Source of the DNA: an uncultured Clostridia bacterium
GTDB lineage: Bacteria; Bacillota; Clostridia; Oscillospirales; Ruminococcaceae
NCBI GenBank assembly: GCA_947629335.1
Contig: CANRDI010000007.1
Coordinates: 30,825-94,824 of the forward strand
Direction of reading: 5' to 3'
DNA: 64,000 bases
This document shows positions 46,671 to 54,607 of this stretch, one piece after another (within the stretch, counting starts at the first letter, position 1; each line of letters starts with the position of its first letter). The notes below the pieces were generated by a model that made no database searches, was not told the DNA's origin, and saw nothing but the letters and a program-made list of their open reading frames with translations. The translations under genes were made by a program, and so were the position numbers.

Positions 46671-48938
46671 TCAAGCGGTAAGACTGTTGTAGTAAGTTAC
46701 AAGTCTATCCCAAGCTGCATTTCTCTGCTCAAGAGAAATCGAAGCGCCATAGCCTGTCTTAACAGTTTCAGCTGCTTCAGCTGCGCTTGTAAAGCCTGTC
46801 TCAGTAAAGCCCTTAATGATGATATAGTCTGTAAGAACATTTGTCTTCGGGTTTCCTGAAGTATCAAAGTTTGTAGTAAGGTTAGTCTGTGCGTCTATCT
46901 TCTGCTTTTCAGTAGGAGTATTCGGCAGAGTTGTAGGAACAGACGTATACCAGCCGTTTATTGCAAGTTCGGGGTGCTTAATAGTTCCGAGTGCGATTGC
47001 ATTAGAAATATATTTTGCGCCCTTTCTTCCTGCCTCAGTTGTGCACTGATACTCAAATGCCTGGCTCTTTACAAAGCTCAAAGTAGAGCCGATGAAGTAA
47101 CGAGCATAGTTGGTGTAGTTACCGTTTGCAAGTGTCCAGAGCTGTTCATAGTTCTTATCGCTGATCTCAGGCCACTGTTCGCCGTTGAAATCAAATGTTA
47201 CATAGCTTCCGTCAGAATTTGTCTTAATAAATGCGTCAGGTCCGTATGACATAAGAATCTGACCCTTCTGGCTGTATGCAAAGTCGATAAGGGTAAGAAG
47301 TGCCTTAGCCTTGTCATTAAGCTGAGTTGCGTCTGTAGGAGCAGGATTGTCTTTGCTGTAACCAACGCCCTCAAGCGAGATAGCCCAAGCATCAGTCTTT
47401 ACAGAACGCCAAGACTCGGTAAATCTCATAAGAGTTTCCTGTGTTCCGTCTCCATCGGTATCCCATTTAGCAATAGGAACCATAACAGGTCTGAACTCTT
47501 CGCCGTCCTGAAGTACGCCGTTTTCGTTACCAACAGTCTGTGTCTGGCTGTAGTCGTACATCATAAATCCAAGATCCTGAGGCAGATAGTACTTCTGAGC
47601 GTCGCCCTCAGCGTTCATTGTCAAAAAGTCCTGAGAAAGCAGACCTTCTTCAACAAGAGAGTGCATTCTTGAAAGTCCCTCGTAGGTAGCAGCTTCAGCA
47701 CGGCAGTCGTGGAGCTTGTTGTCAGCGCCTACATAGTAGTATTCCATTCTTCCTTCGAGACCGCGGATACCGAACATTGTAGCAGCGAGCTGGTAAATGT
47801 TGTTGCGGCGTGAAGCCTTAGCTTCCTCACGAGCAAAGAGACCGTTGATAGTATCTGTGCCGTTAAGTGTATTAGCATTTGCGCATACGCAGCGGAGAAG
47901 AGCTACGAGCTCGTCTGCATCCCACGCAGCATTCTGACCGATAAAGAGGTCTGCACGGTTAGTACCATAATAATTATCGTAAGTCTTATCAATATACTCA
48001 CGAAGCATATTAACAGCGTCTACACCGCTCATTACGCCGCCGCTCGTATTATTCATCTTGTCGATGATATTTCCGTATGCGTCGTAATTCTTCTTGATGG
48101 TTTCCTTGTCAGAACCGTCAGCTTTAATTACTTCAACCTCAACACTGCCGGAAGTAGGCATATAAGGCGTGTATTTAGCAGCCTTTGTTGTACCCATCTT
48201 TTCAGCAGTAAACTGACCGTCGCCGTTAAGGAGCTTTTCAACCCAGTCAGTTCTCATAAGAGGCATACGCTCGATATCGTTTACACCGTCGAAATAAGGT
48301 GAGAAGTAGATTGCACCGGAAGAAGCACCTGTCGTCGAAGATGTAATCGACAGACGAACGATCGGGTTTCTCTCAAGATAAGCCTTGAAGAAAGGCATAC
48401 TGTCGAGGTATGCGCCGATGTTGAGAAGAAGACCGTCGTTACCTGCGCTGTTCAGTGTGTCAGCGTTACCGGCAAGGAAGTCAACTTCGCCGAGTTTTTC
48501 TTTCCAGTACTCCCACTCGCCCTTAGCGTCGTTACCCTGATACTTATCCTCGATATCGATTTTAAGAACAGACTCAACTTCCTGCCATGTGGGCTTGAGG
48601 TCGCCGGAAGCATAGGATTTACCGTCAGCAAGCGTGAGAACGCCATCTTTTACATTGTCTCCTGCTTTGCCAAGGCTATCGGCATTAAAGGTGATAGCTG
48701 TTTCCTTACCTTTATAGCCGCACGCCATGCGGATCTTAGTATTTTCCGCATACTGAAGCGTTTGAGTCCACTCAGAGTTTTCCGGCAAAGTCGGATTACC
48801 GGAGTTTGTTGAGCTTGAATTTCCGCTCTGAGTACTATTGCCGCTTGAAGTATTAGTAGTATTATCACAGCCTGCAAGCATAGATGTTGCAAGCATAGAT
48901 ACTGCTAATAATGAAGCAGCGAGTTTTGTTTTTTTCAT
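46671..48938 (-). CDS. Extracellular oligosaccharide-binding lipoprotein
   Basis: 755 aa, much longer than the usual 430-550 aa of CUT1 binding proteins. The lipobox LATSMLAGC at about residues 16-24 marks a lipoprotein signal; a Ser/Asn/Thr/Gly linker follows (about 25-50). Later parts show binding-protein features such as DAWAISLEG, TLIDFAYSQKGQILMSYGPD and EKQKIDAQTNLTT. It resembles the LplA/YtcQ group, which bind pectin- or rhamnogalacturonan-derived oligomers. AAAGGAGG precedes the start. It lies between the permease genes and the small membrane protein genes. Confidence 0.9.
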   Translation of the reverse strand: MKKTKLAASLLAVSMLATSMLAGCDNTTNTSSGNSTQSGNSSSTNSGNPTLPENSEWTQTLQYAENTKIRMACGYKGKETAITFNADSLGKAGDNVKDGVLTLADGKSYASGDLKPTWQEVESVLKIDIEDKYQGNDAKGEWEYWKEKLGEVDFLAGNADTLNSAGNDGLLLNIGAYLDSMPFFKAYLERNPIVRLSITSSTTGASSGAIYFSPYFDGVNDIERMPLMRTDWVEKLLNGDGQFTAEKMGTTKAAKYTPYMPTSGSVEVEVIKADGSDKETIKKNYDAYGNIIDKMNNTSGGVMSGVDAVNMLREYIDKTYDNYYGTNRADLFIGQNAAWDADELVALLRCVCANANTLNGTDTINGLFAREEAKASRRNNIYQLAATMFGIRGLEGRMEYYYVGADNKLHDCRAEAATYEGLSRMHSLVEEGLLSQDFLTMNAEGDAQKYYLPQDLGFMMYDYSQTQTVGNENGVLQDGEEFRPVMVPIAKWDTDGDGTQETLMRFTESWRSVKTDAWAISLEGVGYSKDNPAPTDATQLNDKAKALLTLIDFAYSQKGQILMSYGPDAFIKTNSDGSYVTFDFNGEQWPEISDKNYEQLWTLANGNYTNYARYFIGSTLSFVKSQAFEYQCTTEAGRKGAKYISNAIALGTIKHPELAINGWYTSVPTTLPNTPTEKQKIDAQTNLTTNFDTSGNPKTNVLTDYIIIKGFTETGFTSAAEAAETVKTGYGASISLEQRNAAWDRLVTYYNSLTA

Positions 48939-48959
48939 TTTTGTCCTCCTTTAGGATTG

Positions 48960-49029
48960 TTTAATTAAGACATAATTGTCTAAGCTATATATCAACCGCC
49001 AAATGCGTGTTGACAACAAAGAAAGTTAA
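48960..49029 (-). promoter_or_regulatory. Stem-loop between permease and binding-protein genes
   Basis: TTAGAC-aattat-GTCTTAA forms a small stem in the 90-base gap upstream of the lipoprotein gene. Such stems often stabilise the abundant binding-protein message after cleavage; that role is inferred. Confidence 0.35.
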
Positions 49030-49923
49030 TTATTTTACACCGCCCGCATTTACGCCCTTTGCGAAATACTTCTGAATGAACGGGTAAATAATAAGAATGG
49101 GAATAATTGAACAAATAATCATCGCATATATCATCGAGTCGGGTGCATATGCATTATCCTTTATCAGACCTTCGCTTCGCTCAGAGTCCTGATAAATTTC
49201 AAGCGTGTTACGGATATAAACCATCAAAGGATGTTCGAATGAATTTTCCATCATCGTCTTTGCCCAGTAGTATCCATTCCAACGTGACAGTGCAAAGAAC
49301 AATGATACTGTCGCTATTATTGACTTACTCATCGGTATGTATACCCGCCAGAGAACCTGCATCTCTGTAGCTCCGTCTACGATAGCCGCTTCTTCTATTT
49401 CGGAAGGAACTCCCTCGAATGCGTTTCTGAGAAGGATTATGTTCATTGCCGCCATACCCATTGCAAGTACAACGAGCCACTTGTCGTCGGTAATTCCGAT
49501 AGTATTAAATACTTTTTGAGTATCCAAATAGTTCAAATACTGCGGAACTGTACCGGCACTGAACCACATTGTAAATACAAGGAAGAAGTTAAATCCCTTG
49601 CGGAACATCAAGCGCTTTTTGGACAGAGCATATGCTCCGAGAATTGAGAGAACAAGCTCCCAAATTGTTCCGTAAAATGTAAGGAAAAGCGTATTTGTAT
49701 AAGAATTCCAGAACATATTGTCGTTAAACATTGATGTAAACGCTTTAAACTGGACATCTTTCGGAAGTAATATTACTTGGTTATAAATTACAGCTTCATA
49801 TCCGCTTATCGACGCGGAGATCGTGTATATAAACGGATACAAACAGCAAATCGCAAACATCGTCAACAGCGTATAGCTGATGATCTTGAATATTAACTCA
49901 GATATTTCAAGTTTTCTTTTCAT
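49030..49923 (-). CDS. Carbohydrate ABC permease, LplC/YtcP type
   Basis: 297 aa with six helices. The MalG-type EAA loop appears as EIEEAAIVDGATEMQVLWRV at about 195-215, and the C-terminal IYPFIQKYFAKGVNAGGVK is the hallmark end of LplC/YtcP/CUT1 permeases. It pairs with the permease encoded 12 bases upstream to form the translocation pore, importing oligogalacturonates or rhamnogalacturonides delivered by the lipoprotein. Start ATG 49923. Confidence 0.94.
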   Translation of the reverse strand: MKRKLEISELIFKIISYTLLTMFAICCLYPFIYTISASISGYEAVIYNQVILLPKDVQFKAFTSMFNDNMFWNSYTNTLFLTFYGTIWELVLSILGAYALSKKRLMFRKGFNFFLVFTMWFSAGTVPQYLNYLDTQKVFNTIGITDDKWLVVLAMGMAAMNIILLRNAFEGVPSEIEEAAIVDGATEMQVLWRVYIPMSKSIIATVSLFFALSRWNGYYWAKTMMENSFEHPLMVYIRNTLEIYQDSERSEGLIKDNAYAPDSMIYAMIICSIIPILIIYPFIQKYFAKGVNAGGVK

Positions 49924-49935
49924 AATTGACCTCTT

Positions 49936-51009
49936 TTAATAGAGTGATACGTCAGATGCCTTACGCGCAATGGTATTCGCGCCGATTACCAACAGCATAC
50001 CGACAACGTTGTTCATCATTTCTGCCGCAGAACCCCAGCCTTTTCCAAGACCCGAACTTCTGTTTTCACCTACGCCGCCGTATCTAATTGCAAACGTCGA
50101 AACAACTTCTGCGGTCTGATAAGTATCCGGTTTATACAAAAGAATAACTTTTTCGTATCCTATGCTCAACAGCGAACCGATTCTCGTAATAAGCATGATT
50201 ACGATAGTCGAAAGAATACTCGGAAGAACAACGTATCTCATCTGTGCCATCTTTCCTGCGCCGTCCATCTGAGCAGCTTCATAGCTCGTAGGAGATATCG
50301 CAATTATCGCCGCAAAGAATACAATACTGTCGTAGCCTGCGCCCTCCCAGATACCGCTTATCTGGTAGATCGCTCGGAAGAACTGCGGCTGATTAAGCAG
50401 ACCCGCTACCGCCGTCTCATGATCGATCGCGCCAATAAATTCAAGCATTTGTGAAATAACGCCGCAGCCCTGCATCTGTCCGCCTTGCTGAACAAGCATT
50501 ATGATAAGAGACGTCATAACAACCGTTGACATAAACTTGGGGAGATATGTAGCTACCTGAAGCACACTGCGGGCAATGTTTGAACGAATTTCGTTAAAGA
50601 ACAAAGCCACAATGATAGGCGTCGGAAATCCGAAAAGCAATCCGTAAAAGCTCAGCAGGAACGTATTACGGAACGCACGCCAGAATTCCGGGGAAATTGA
50701 ACTTGTATCACTTCCGAAAATCAAGGTATTGAAGTGAGCAAAGCCAACGTAATCCTGATTCCAAACGTTAGTCTCGATCGGGTCGGGCATCTTAAAGCAT
50801 CCGAGCAAATCGTACATCGGGAAATAACGCCAGAACAAGAACACGAGGATCATCGGGATCAGCATCAGATAAAGCCGCCAGTCCCTTAAAATCGTCCTCA
50901 ATACATTCAGCCAGTGATGCTTTTCTACGTCATCACGAACTGCCTGCTCCGGATCTTCGATATAGGTACCGCTCTCCTTATCGAAAATCAGATAGTCACT
51001 TACTTGCAT
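49936..51009 (-). CDS. Carbohydrate ABC permease, LplB/YteP type
   Basis: 357 aa. An N-terminal soluble extension of about 35 residues (ESGTYIEDPEQAVRDDVEKH) precedes the first helix, LYLMLIPMILVFLFWRYFPM, typical of LplB. The EAA loop is SPTSYEAAQMDGAGKMAQMR near residue 245, followed by the last helices and VIGANTIARKASDVSLY, the usual C-terminus. It has AGGAGG upstream and is the first permease in the operon. Confidence 0.94.
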   Translation of the reverse strand: MQVSDYLIFDKESGTYIEDPEQAVRDDVEKHHWLNVLRTILRDWRLYLMLIPMILVFLFWRYFPMYDLLGCFKMPDPIETNVWNQDYVGFAHFNTLIFGSDTSSISPEFWRAFRNTFLLSFYGLLFGFPTPIIVALFFNEIRSNIARSVLQVATYLPKFMSTVVMTSLIIMLVQQGGQMQGCGVISQMLEFIGAIDHETAVAGLLNQPQFFRAIYQISGIWEGAGYDSIVFFAAIIAISPTSYEAAQMDGAGKMAQMRYVVLPSILSTIVIMLITRIGSLLSIGYEKVILLYKPDTYQTAEVVSTFAIRYGGVGENRSSGLGKGWGSAAEMMNNVVGMLLVIGANTIARKASDVSLY

Positions 51010-51063
51010 CTTTGAAACCTCCTAAAAGTGAAATTTTATAAATCGAAGAATGCAAATCATAAA

Positions 51064-51687
51064 TTAAAGGTAGTCTTCTCCGTCAGCTTTTCTTCTCTCG
51101 CTGTCAGTACGGATAATATAGTGCTTTTGGTCCTCAAATATCCCGTCCGGCACTCTTGATATAAGCACTACCACAAATGTAAATAAAAGCGTTATTACGT
51201 CCGTAGATATAAATCCGATTATCGTGCTCGGAGCTTCGCCGTAAAACACCATACTTACGACGCCTCTGCCGACCTGCGCAAGGACATACATTGTCACCGC
51301 ATAAACACCTGTAAGGACGAATTTTTGCCGAACTTTCTCTTTCCCGATCGCTTTCAGCATTATCAGCCCCAACAGCATAAAACAGTTTCCAACGCAATAG
51401 ATTACTAACTGTTTTATATCAAATCTGCCCTCGATACATAAAACATATACCGCGCCGCCGACCACAGCCTGTATCGCTGCAAAACCGTCCCAGCGCATCA
51501 TAACAATCGATACTATGGCAATTGTCGAGGACAAGAAATATATTTCACCCAAAAACCACTTTGACGCAGCGAGCGTAACTACCGCTTCCATAACCGCCGC
51601 AATTATCGTCCAGATAACAAGATCAATCGTCCTGTATCTTCTGAACGACGCGCCTCCGTCATTTTCTTCTTCTTCAAAATCTTCCAT
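51064..51687 (-). CDS. Membrane protein of unknown function, first gene of the locus
   Basis: 207 aa. An acidic N-terminus (MEDFEEEENDGG) is followed by about six short helices between residues 22 and 180 (VIWTIIAAVMEAVVTLAASK, YFLSSTIAIVSIVMMRWDG, IQAVVGGAVYVLC and others) and a charged tail. The compact six-helix plan recalls the substrate-binding S component of ECF transporters, but no family signature can be confirmed. It is 54 bases upstream of the LplB-like gene and directly downstream of the operon promoter. Confidence 0.72.
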   Translation of the reverse strand: MEDFEEEENDGGASFRRYRTIDLVIWTIIAAVMEAVVTLAASKWFLGEIYFLSSTIAIVSIVMMRWDGFAAIQAVVGGAVYVLCIEGRFDIKQLVIYCVGNCFMLLGLIMLKAIGKEKVRQKFVLTGVYAVTMYVLAQVGRGVVSMVFYGEAPSTIIGFISTDVITLLFTFVVVLISRVPDGIFEDQKHYIIRTDSERRKADGEDYL

Positions 51688-51822
51688 TAAAACCCGCTCT
51701 CCGTAAAGAATAAACCGCGCTTATGTATAATGCTTAAAACTGCGGAACAGATCTTCCCGAAACCGCGAGAAAAATATCTAAGAACATACCGAATGTTTAT
51801 TCTGTTAATAATCTTCTATTTG

Positions 51823-51851
51823 AGTATATCACATTATAGAGCTTATTTCAA
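51823..51851 (-). promoter_or_regulatory. Sigma-A promoter of the pectin locus
   Basis: Minus strand TTGAAA (51846-51851), 17 bases, TATACT (51823-51828), about 130 bases before the first gene. Confidence 0.7.
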
Positions 51852-52246
51852 CTGTTTTTTGAAAAATTGTAAATTGTGCATAATTTTTTTTTCACCCATT
51901 AAGCACATTTAACATCTAATTTTTTGAAAATGCTGTAACTTCTTACATTGTTTTATATACCGAAACACGGCTTTAATACGCAGCCGCAGTAAGGCTCAGT
52001 AAGATCCGATATATTTTTTCATTTTCAGCAAACGCGCTGTTTACATTTCCAAAAATATTGTTTCGGAAAAATTTCCGAGGACCTCAATTCACTCGGCGCG
52101 CACTTTTTGGACAAGCGCTTAACGATCGTCTCTATTAACGTATTTAGAACAATCAGAGTATGACCGAATAAAATGTCTGCTCATTTTTCTCGTCAATCAA
52201 AAACAAATTCCGTACTGTTTTCTTTATTTTATTATACCATTAAATG

Positions 52247-52281
52247 TGCAAGGCATTGAAGTCTATAATAATTACCTTGCA
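52247..52281. promoter_or_regulatory. Inverted repeat, candidate operator
   Basis: TGCAAGG (52247-52253) and CCTTGCA (52275-52281) are a perfect 7-bp inverted repeat with a 21-base gap. It overlaps the start-site region of the promoter at 52285-52313 and an extra TATAAT at 52231-52236 (minus strand). Confidence 0.45.
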
Positions 52282-52284
52282 ATT

Positions 52285-52313
52285 ATTATACCACATTTCT
52301 GTTTAAATGTCAA
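52285..52313 (-). promoter_or_regulatory. Consensus sigma-A promoter far upstream of the pectin locus
   Basis: Minus strand TTGACA (52308-52313), 17 bases, TATAAT (52285-52290) with extended -10 TGG. It would give a leader of about 590 bases before the first locus gene, or drive a short RNA. Confidence 0.75.
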
Positions 52314-52372
52314 TACTTTGCAGATAAATGCAGTATTTTACAGGATATTATTTTTGAAAAGGAGGTGAACAA

Positions 52373-52684
52373 ATGTCAGAGGAATTTATTTCACGAAATG
52401 AGCATGATGAATTTTGCCGAAGGCTTGACAGCGAGAACATGCGGCAGAACCGACGCATAGAATTATTAGAGGATAATATCCGCGAAATAGGAACTATAGC
52501 AAATTCTGTCGAAAAACTTGCCGTAAATATGGAAAGTATGCTTCGAGAGCAAGAGCGGCAAGGTTCGCGGCTAAAGACCCTCGAAAACCGAGACGGGGAA
52601 AAATGGCGGCAGATAGTGGGATATACGATAACTGCCGTCATTAGTCTGATTTTAGGTTATATGTTTACACACATTACTTTATAA
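52373..52684 (+). CDS. XhlA/hemolysin-like phage lysis accessory protein
   Basis: 103 aa. Residues about 10-75 are a charged coiled coil (RRIELLEDNIREIGTIANSV), followed by a single C-terminal membrane helix (about 80-100, GYTITAVISLILGYMFTHIT). This is the layout of the XhlA family of defective-phage lysis genes. AAAAGGAGGTGA gives a very strong ribosome binding site seven bases before the ATG. It starts a three-gene lysis cassette. Confidence 0.78.
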   Translation: MSEEFISRNEHDEFCRRLDSENMRQNRRIELLEDNIREIGTIANSVEKLAVNMESMLREQERQGSRLKTLENRDGEKWRQIVGYTITAVISLILGYMFTHITL

Positions 52685-52696
52685 GGAGGAGTAAAT

Positions 52697-52918
52697 ATGA
52701 AAATTGATTGGCAAAGAAAACTTACAAGCAGAAAGCTGTGGGTCGCTGTTGCGGGATTTGCCGCAGGACTTATTGTCATCTTCGGCGGCTCAAACGAAAC
52801 TGCCGAAACAATAAGCGGTGCGATTTTAAGCGGCGCGTCGGTCATCGGCTACATTTTCGGCGAAGGACTGACGGACGCGGCAAGTATGAAGAACGGAGAT
52901 GCGGCAAATGACACCTAA
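52697..52918 (+). CDS. Small phage holin
   Basis: 73 aa. It has two hydrophobic stretches (about 14-31 and 43-58, KLWVAVAGFAAGLIVIFGG and ISGAILSGASVIGYIFGEG) and a short polar tail, as in the small holins of Firmicutes phages. AAGGAGG precedes the ATG by seven bases. Holins permeabilise the membrane so that the endolysin reaches the wall. The end overlaps the endolysin start by 11 bases. Confidence 0.82.
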   Translation: MKIDWQRKLTSRKLWVAVAGFAAGLIVIFGGSNETAETISGAILSGASVIGYIFGEGLTDAASMKNGDAANDT

Positions 52919-53936
52919 ATATGCGGGAATTGATGTATCACAGTGGCAGGGAGATATTGATTTCAAGGCTGTTAAAGCGGGAAAAATCAAGGAAATTCCG
53001 ATCTCATTCGTGATGATAAGAATAAGCGTAGACAAAAGCATTGACAAAAATGCTGTGAAAAATATAAATGAGGCGCTTGACTCAGGGCTTGACGTAGGCG
53101 TTTATCATTACAGCTACGCTAAAACTCCGGAGGACGCGAAAGCTGAAGCGGAGCTTGCGCTCAGGGCTATCAAGGAAAACGGTTTTGACGGAAAGCTGAC
53201 GCTGCCTGTATCAATTGATATTGAAAATAATGAAATATTAAAGCTCGGAAAAGATAAATGTACTGCTATAGCAAAGGCTTTTATGGATACGATCGCCGAG
53301 GCTGACTATCAGCCTGCGTTTTATACATATGCGGCAGCCTATAATGCTTATTTCGACAAAAATGCCGTTAAAGACTATCCGCTGTGGATAGCGGGGTATA
53401 TTCCCGAAAAGACACTTAACAACACATACGGTATAAAAGATTATTCCATGTGGCAGTTCGGGGTTGCAGGAAATCCCGAATACGACATTGAAGTTATCGG
53501 AAATATCCCAGGCGTCAAGGGGCAGTGCGACTGCGATTATATGTACGTCGATTTTCCTGAAAAGATAAAATCCGAGGGGAAGAACGGCTTTACCGGCAAA
53601 CCTCCACAGAAATTGTATACGCTTACAATAGAAAATATCACTTCAAAGGAATTTGCCGAAGAGCTGCTCGCAAAAGCGGAAGACGAGGGATATACGGGAT
53701 TTATAACCGAAGAAACACCAAGCGAGCCTGAAAATCCGATTGAACTGGAAGTCGGCGATAAAGTGAAAATGCAGGAAGGCGCGCCGATTTACGGAACGAC
53801 CGAAACATTTGCGGACTGGGTCTACTCTTCTACGCTTTATGTCCGCGAGATAGACGGCGACCGCATTGTTGTGTCTGTTCTTAAAACAGGCGACATCACG
53901 GGAGCTGTTGACAGAAAATATCTTACAAAAATCTGA
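52908..53936 (+). CDS. GH25 lysozyme-type endolysin
   Basis: 342 aa from the ATG at 52908; GGAG lies nine bases upstream and excludes the ATG at 52899. Residues about 5-220 form the GH25 muramidase domain: YAGIDVSQWQGDIDF, PVSIDIENNE (catalytic Asp/Glu), LWIAGYIPE and the closing CDCDYMYVDF. A linker region (about 230-265) resembles a SPOR-like unit, and the C-terminal 60 residues (EVGDKVKMQEGAPIYG to VDRKYLTKI) look like a bacterial SH3-type wall-binding domain. No signal peptide, consistent with holin-dependent release. Confidence 0.92.
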   Translation: MTPKYAGIDVSQWQGDIDFKAVKAGKIKEIPISFVMIRISVDKSIDKNAVKNINEALDSGLDVGVYHYSYAKTPEDAKAEAELALRAIKENGFDGKLTLPVSIDIENNEILKLGKDKCTAIAKAFMDTIAEADYQPAFYTYAAAYNAYFDKNAVKDYPLWIAGYIPEKTLNNTYGIKDYSMWQFGVAGNPEYDIEVIGNIPGVKGQCDCDYMYVDFPEKIKSEGKNGFTGKPPQKLYTLTIENITSKEFAEELLAKAEDEGYTGFITEETPSEPENPIELEVGDKVKMQEGAPIYGTTETFADWVYSSTLYVREIDGDRIVVSVLKTGDITGAVDRKYLTKI

Positions 53937-53937
53937 T

Positions 53938-54540
53938 TTAGAGGTAAGAAAAAGCCGAACAGCGCGTCCACTTTCCGACCGCCGCGCAAGCGGCGGCACA
54001 TAAGTTTTTTGAAAAGGAGTTTGAGGGAAAACTTTTTTTCAAAAAAGTTTTCCCTCAACGGGGGCGCGGGGGCAGCGCCCCCGCAAACATTAAAATTTGG
54101 TTTTTTCACAGTTATAAGCAAGCGAACCACGAAGCAGTCAGCGCCGTGTTTTCGCGCAGCGAAAACGCGAACGGAGCGAAAGCGGAGTGAGCAGCTGCGC
54201 AGCGCAAGCGAGCAGCACGGCGCGTCCGCTCGGAGAGCGTGCGGGGTGTGGAAGATGGCTGCGGGTGCGTTCGCTTGAGTTAAGAGAAACGTAAATGGAA
54301 ACGTTGAAGATGTAGGGTTTTTTCGGTTTGGTTTTCCCACAATAAGGGGCAAGCGAACCTTGAATTAGAGGTAAGAATAAAGTCAAACACCGTTTCAGCT
54401 TTCCAACCGCCGCTTGCGCAGCGACACATATGTTTTTGCGAATTTTTTTGGGGGAAAACTTTTGAAAAAGTTTTCCCCCAAACCCCTTTTCAAAACTTTT
54501 ATGTAACGTGCTGTAATGGAAACGCATTTCCACTCTCCAA
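53938..54540. repeat. Repeat island 3
   Basis: Opens with TTAGAGGTAAGA at 53938, then a long hairpin with GC-rich cap (54000-54085), then about 240 bases (54100-54345) closely matching 19865-20090, a second TTAGAGGTAAGA at 54363, and a shorter hairpin unit (54446-54530). It fills the space between the lysis cassette and spoIIP. No genes seen. Confidence 0.82.
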
Positions 54541-54607
54541 TCCCCCGCAACTTTATATGTATAAATATATGACTTGCCGAATAAAATTCAGTAAGGAGAT
54601 GAAAATT

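Larger units (their letters stand above)
51852..52372. promoter_or_regulatory. Gene-free regulatory region between the pectin locus and lysis cassette
   Basis: About 500 A/T-rich bases without a credible gene on either strand. It holds the far-upstream minus-strand promoter at 52285-52313, the inverted repeat at 52247-52281, and a TCGGAAA-TT-TTTCCGA palindrome near 52063-52079. No clear plus-strand promoter for the lysis genes was found. Confidence 0.5.

Noticed and set aside
52373..53936. A resident prophage
   Set aside because: Only the three lysis genes are present; no structural, packaging, replication or integration genes flank them.
54009..54278. Repeated short frames beginning MKRSLRENFFSKKF in several islands (also near 7777, 57780)
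   Set aside because: The shared peptide is only the translation of the repeated hairpin; no ribosome site or codon pattern supports a gene family.
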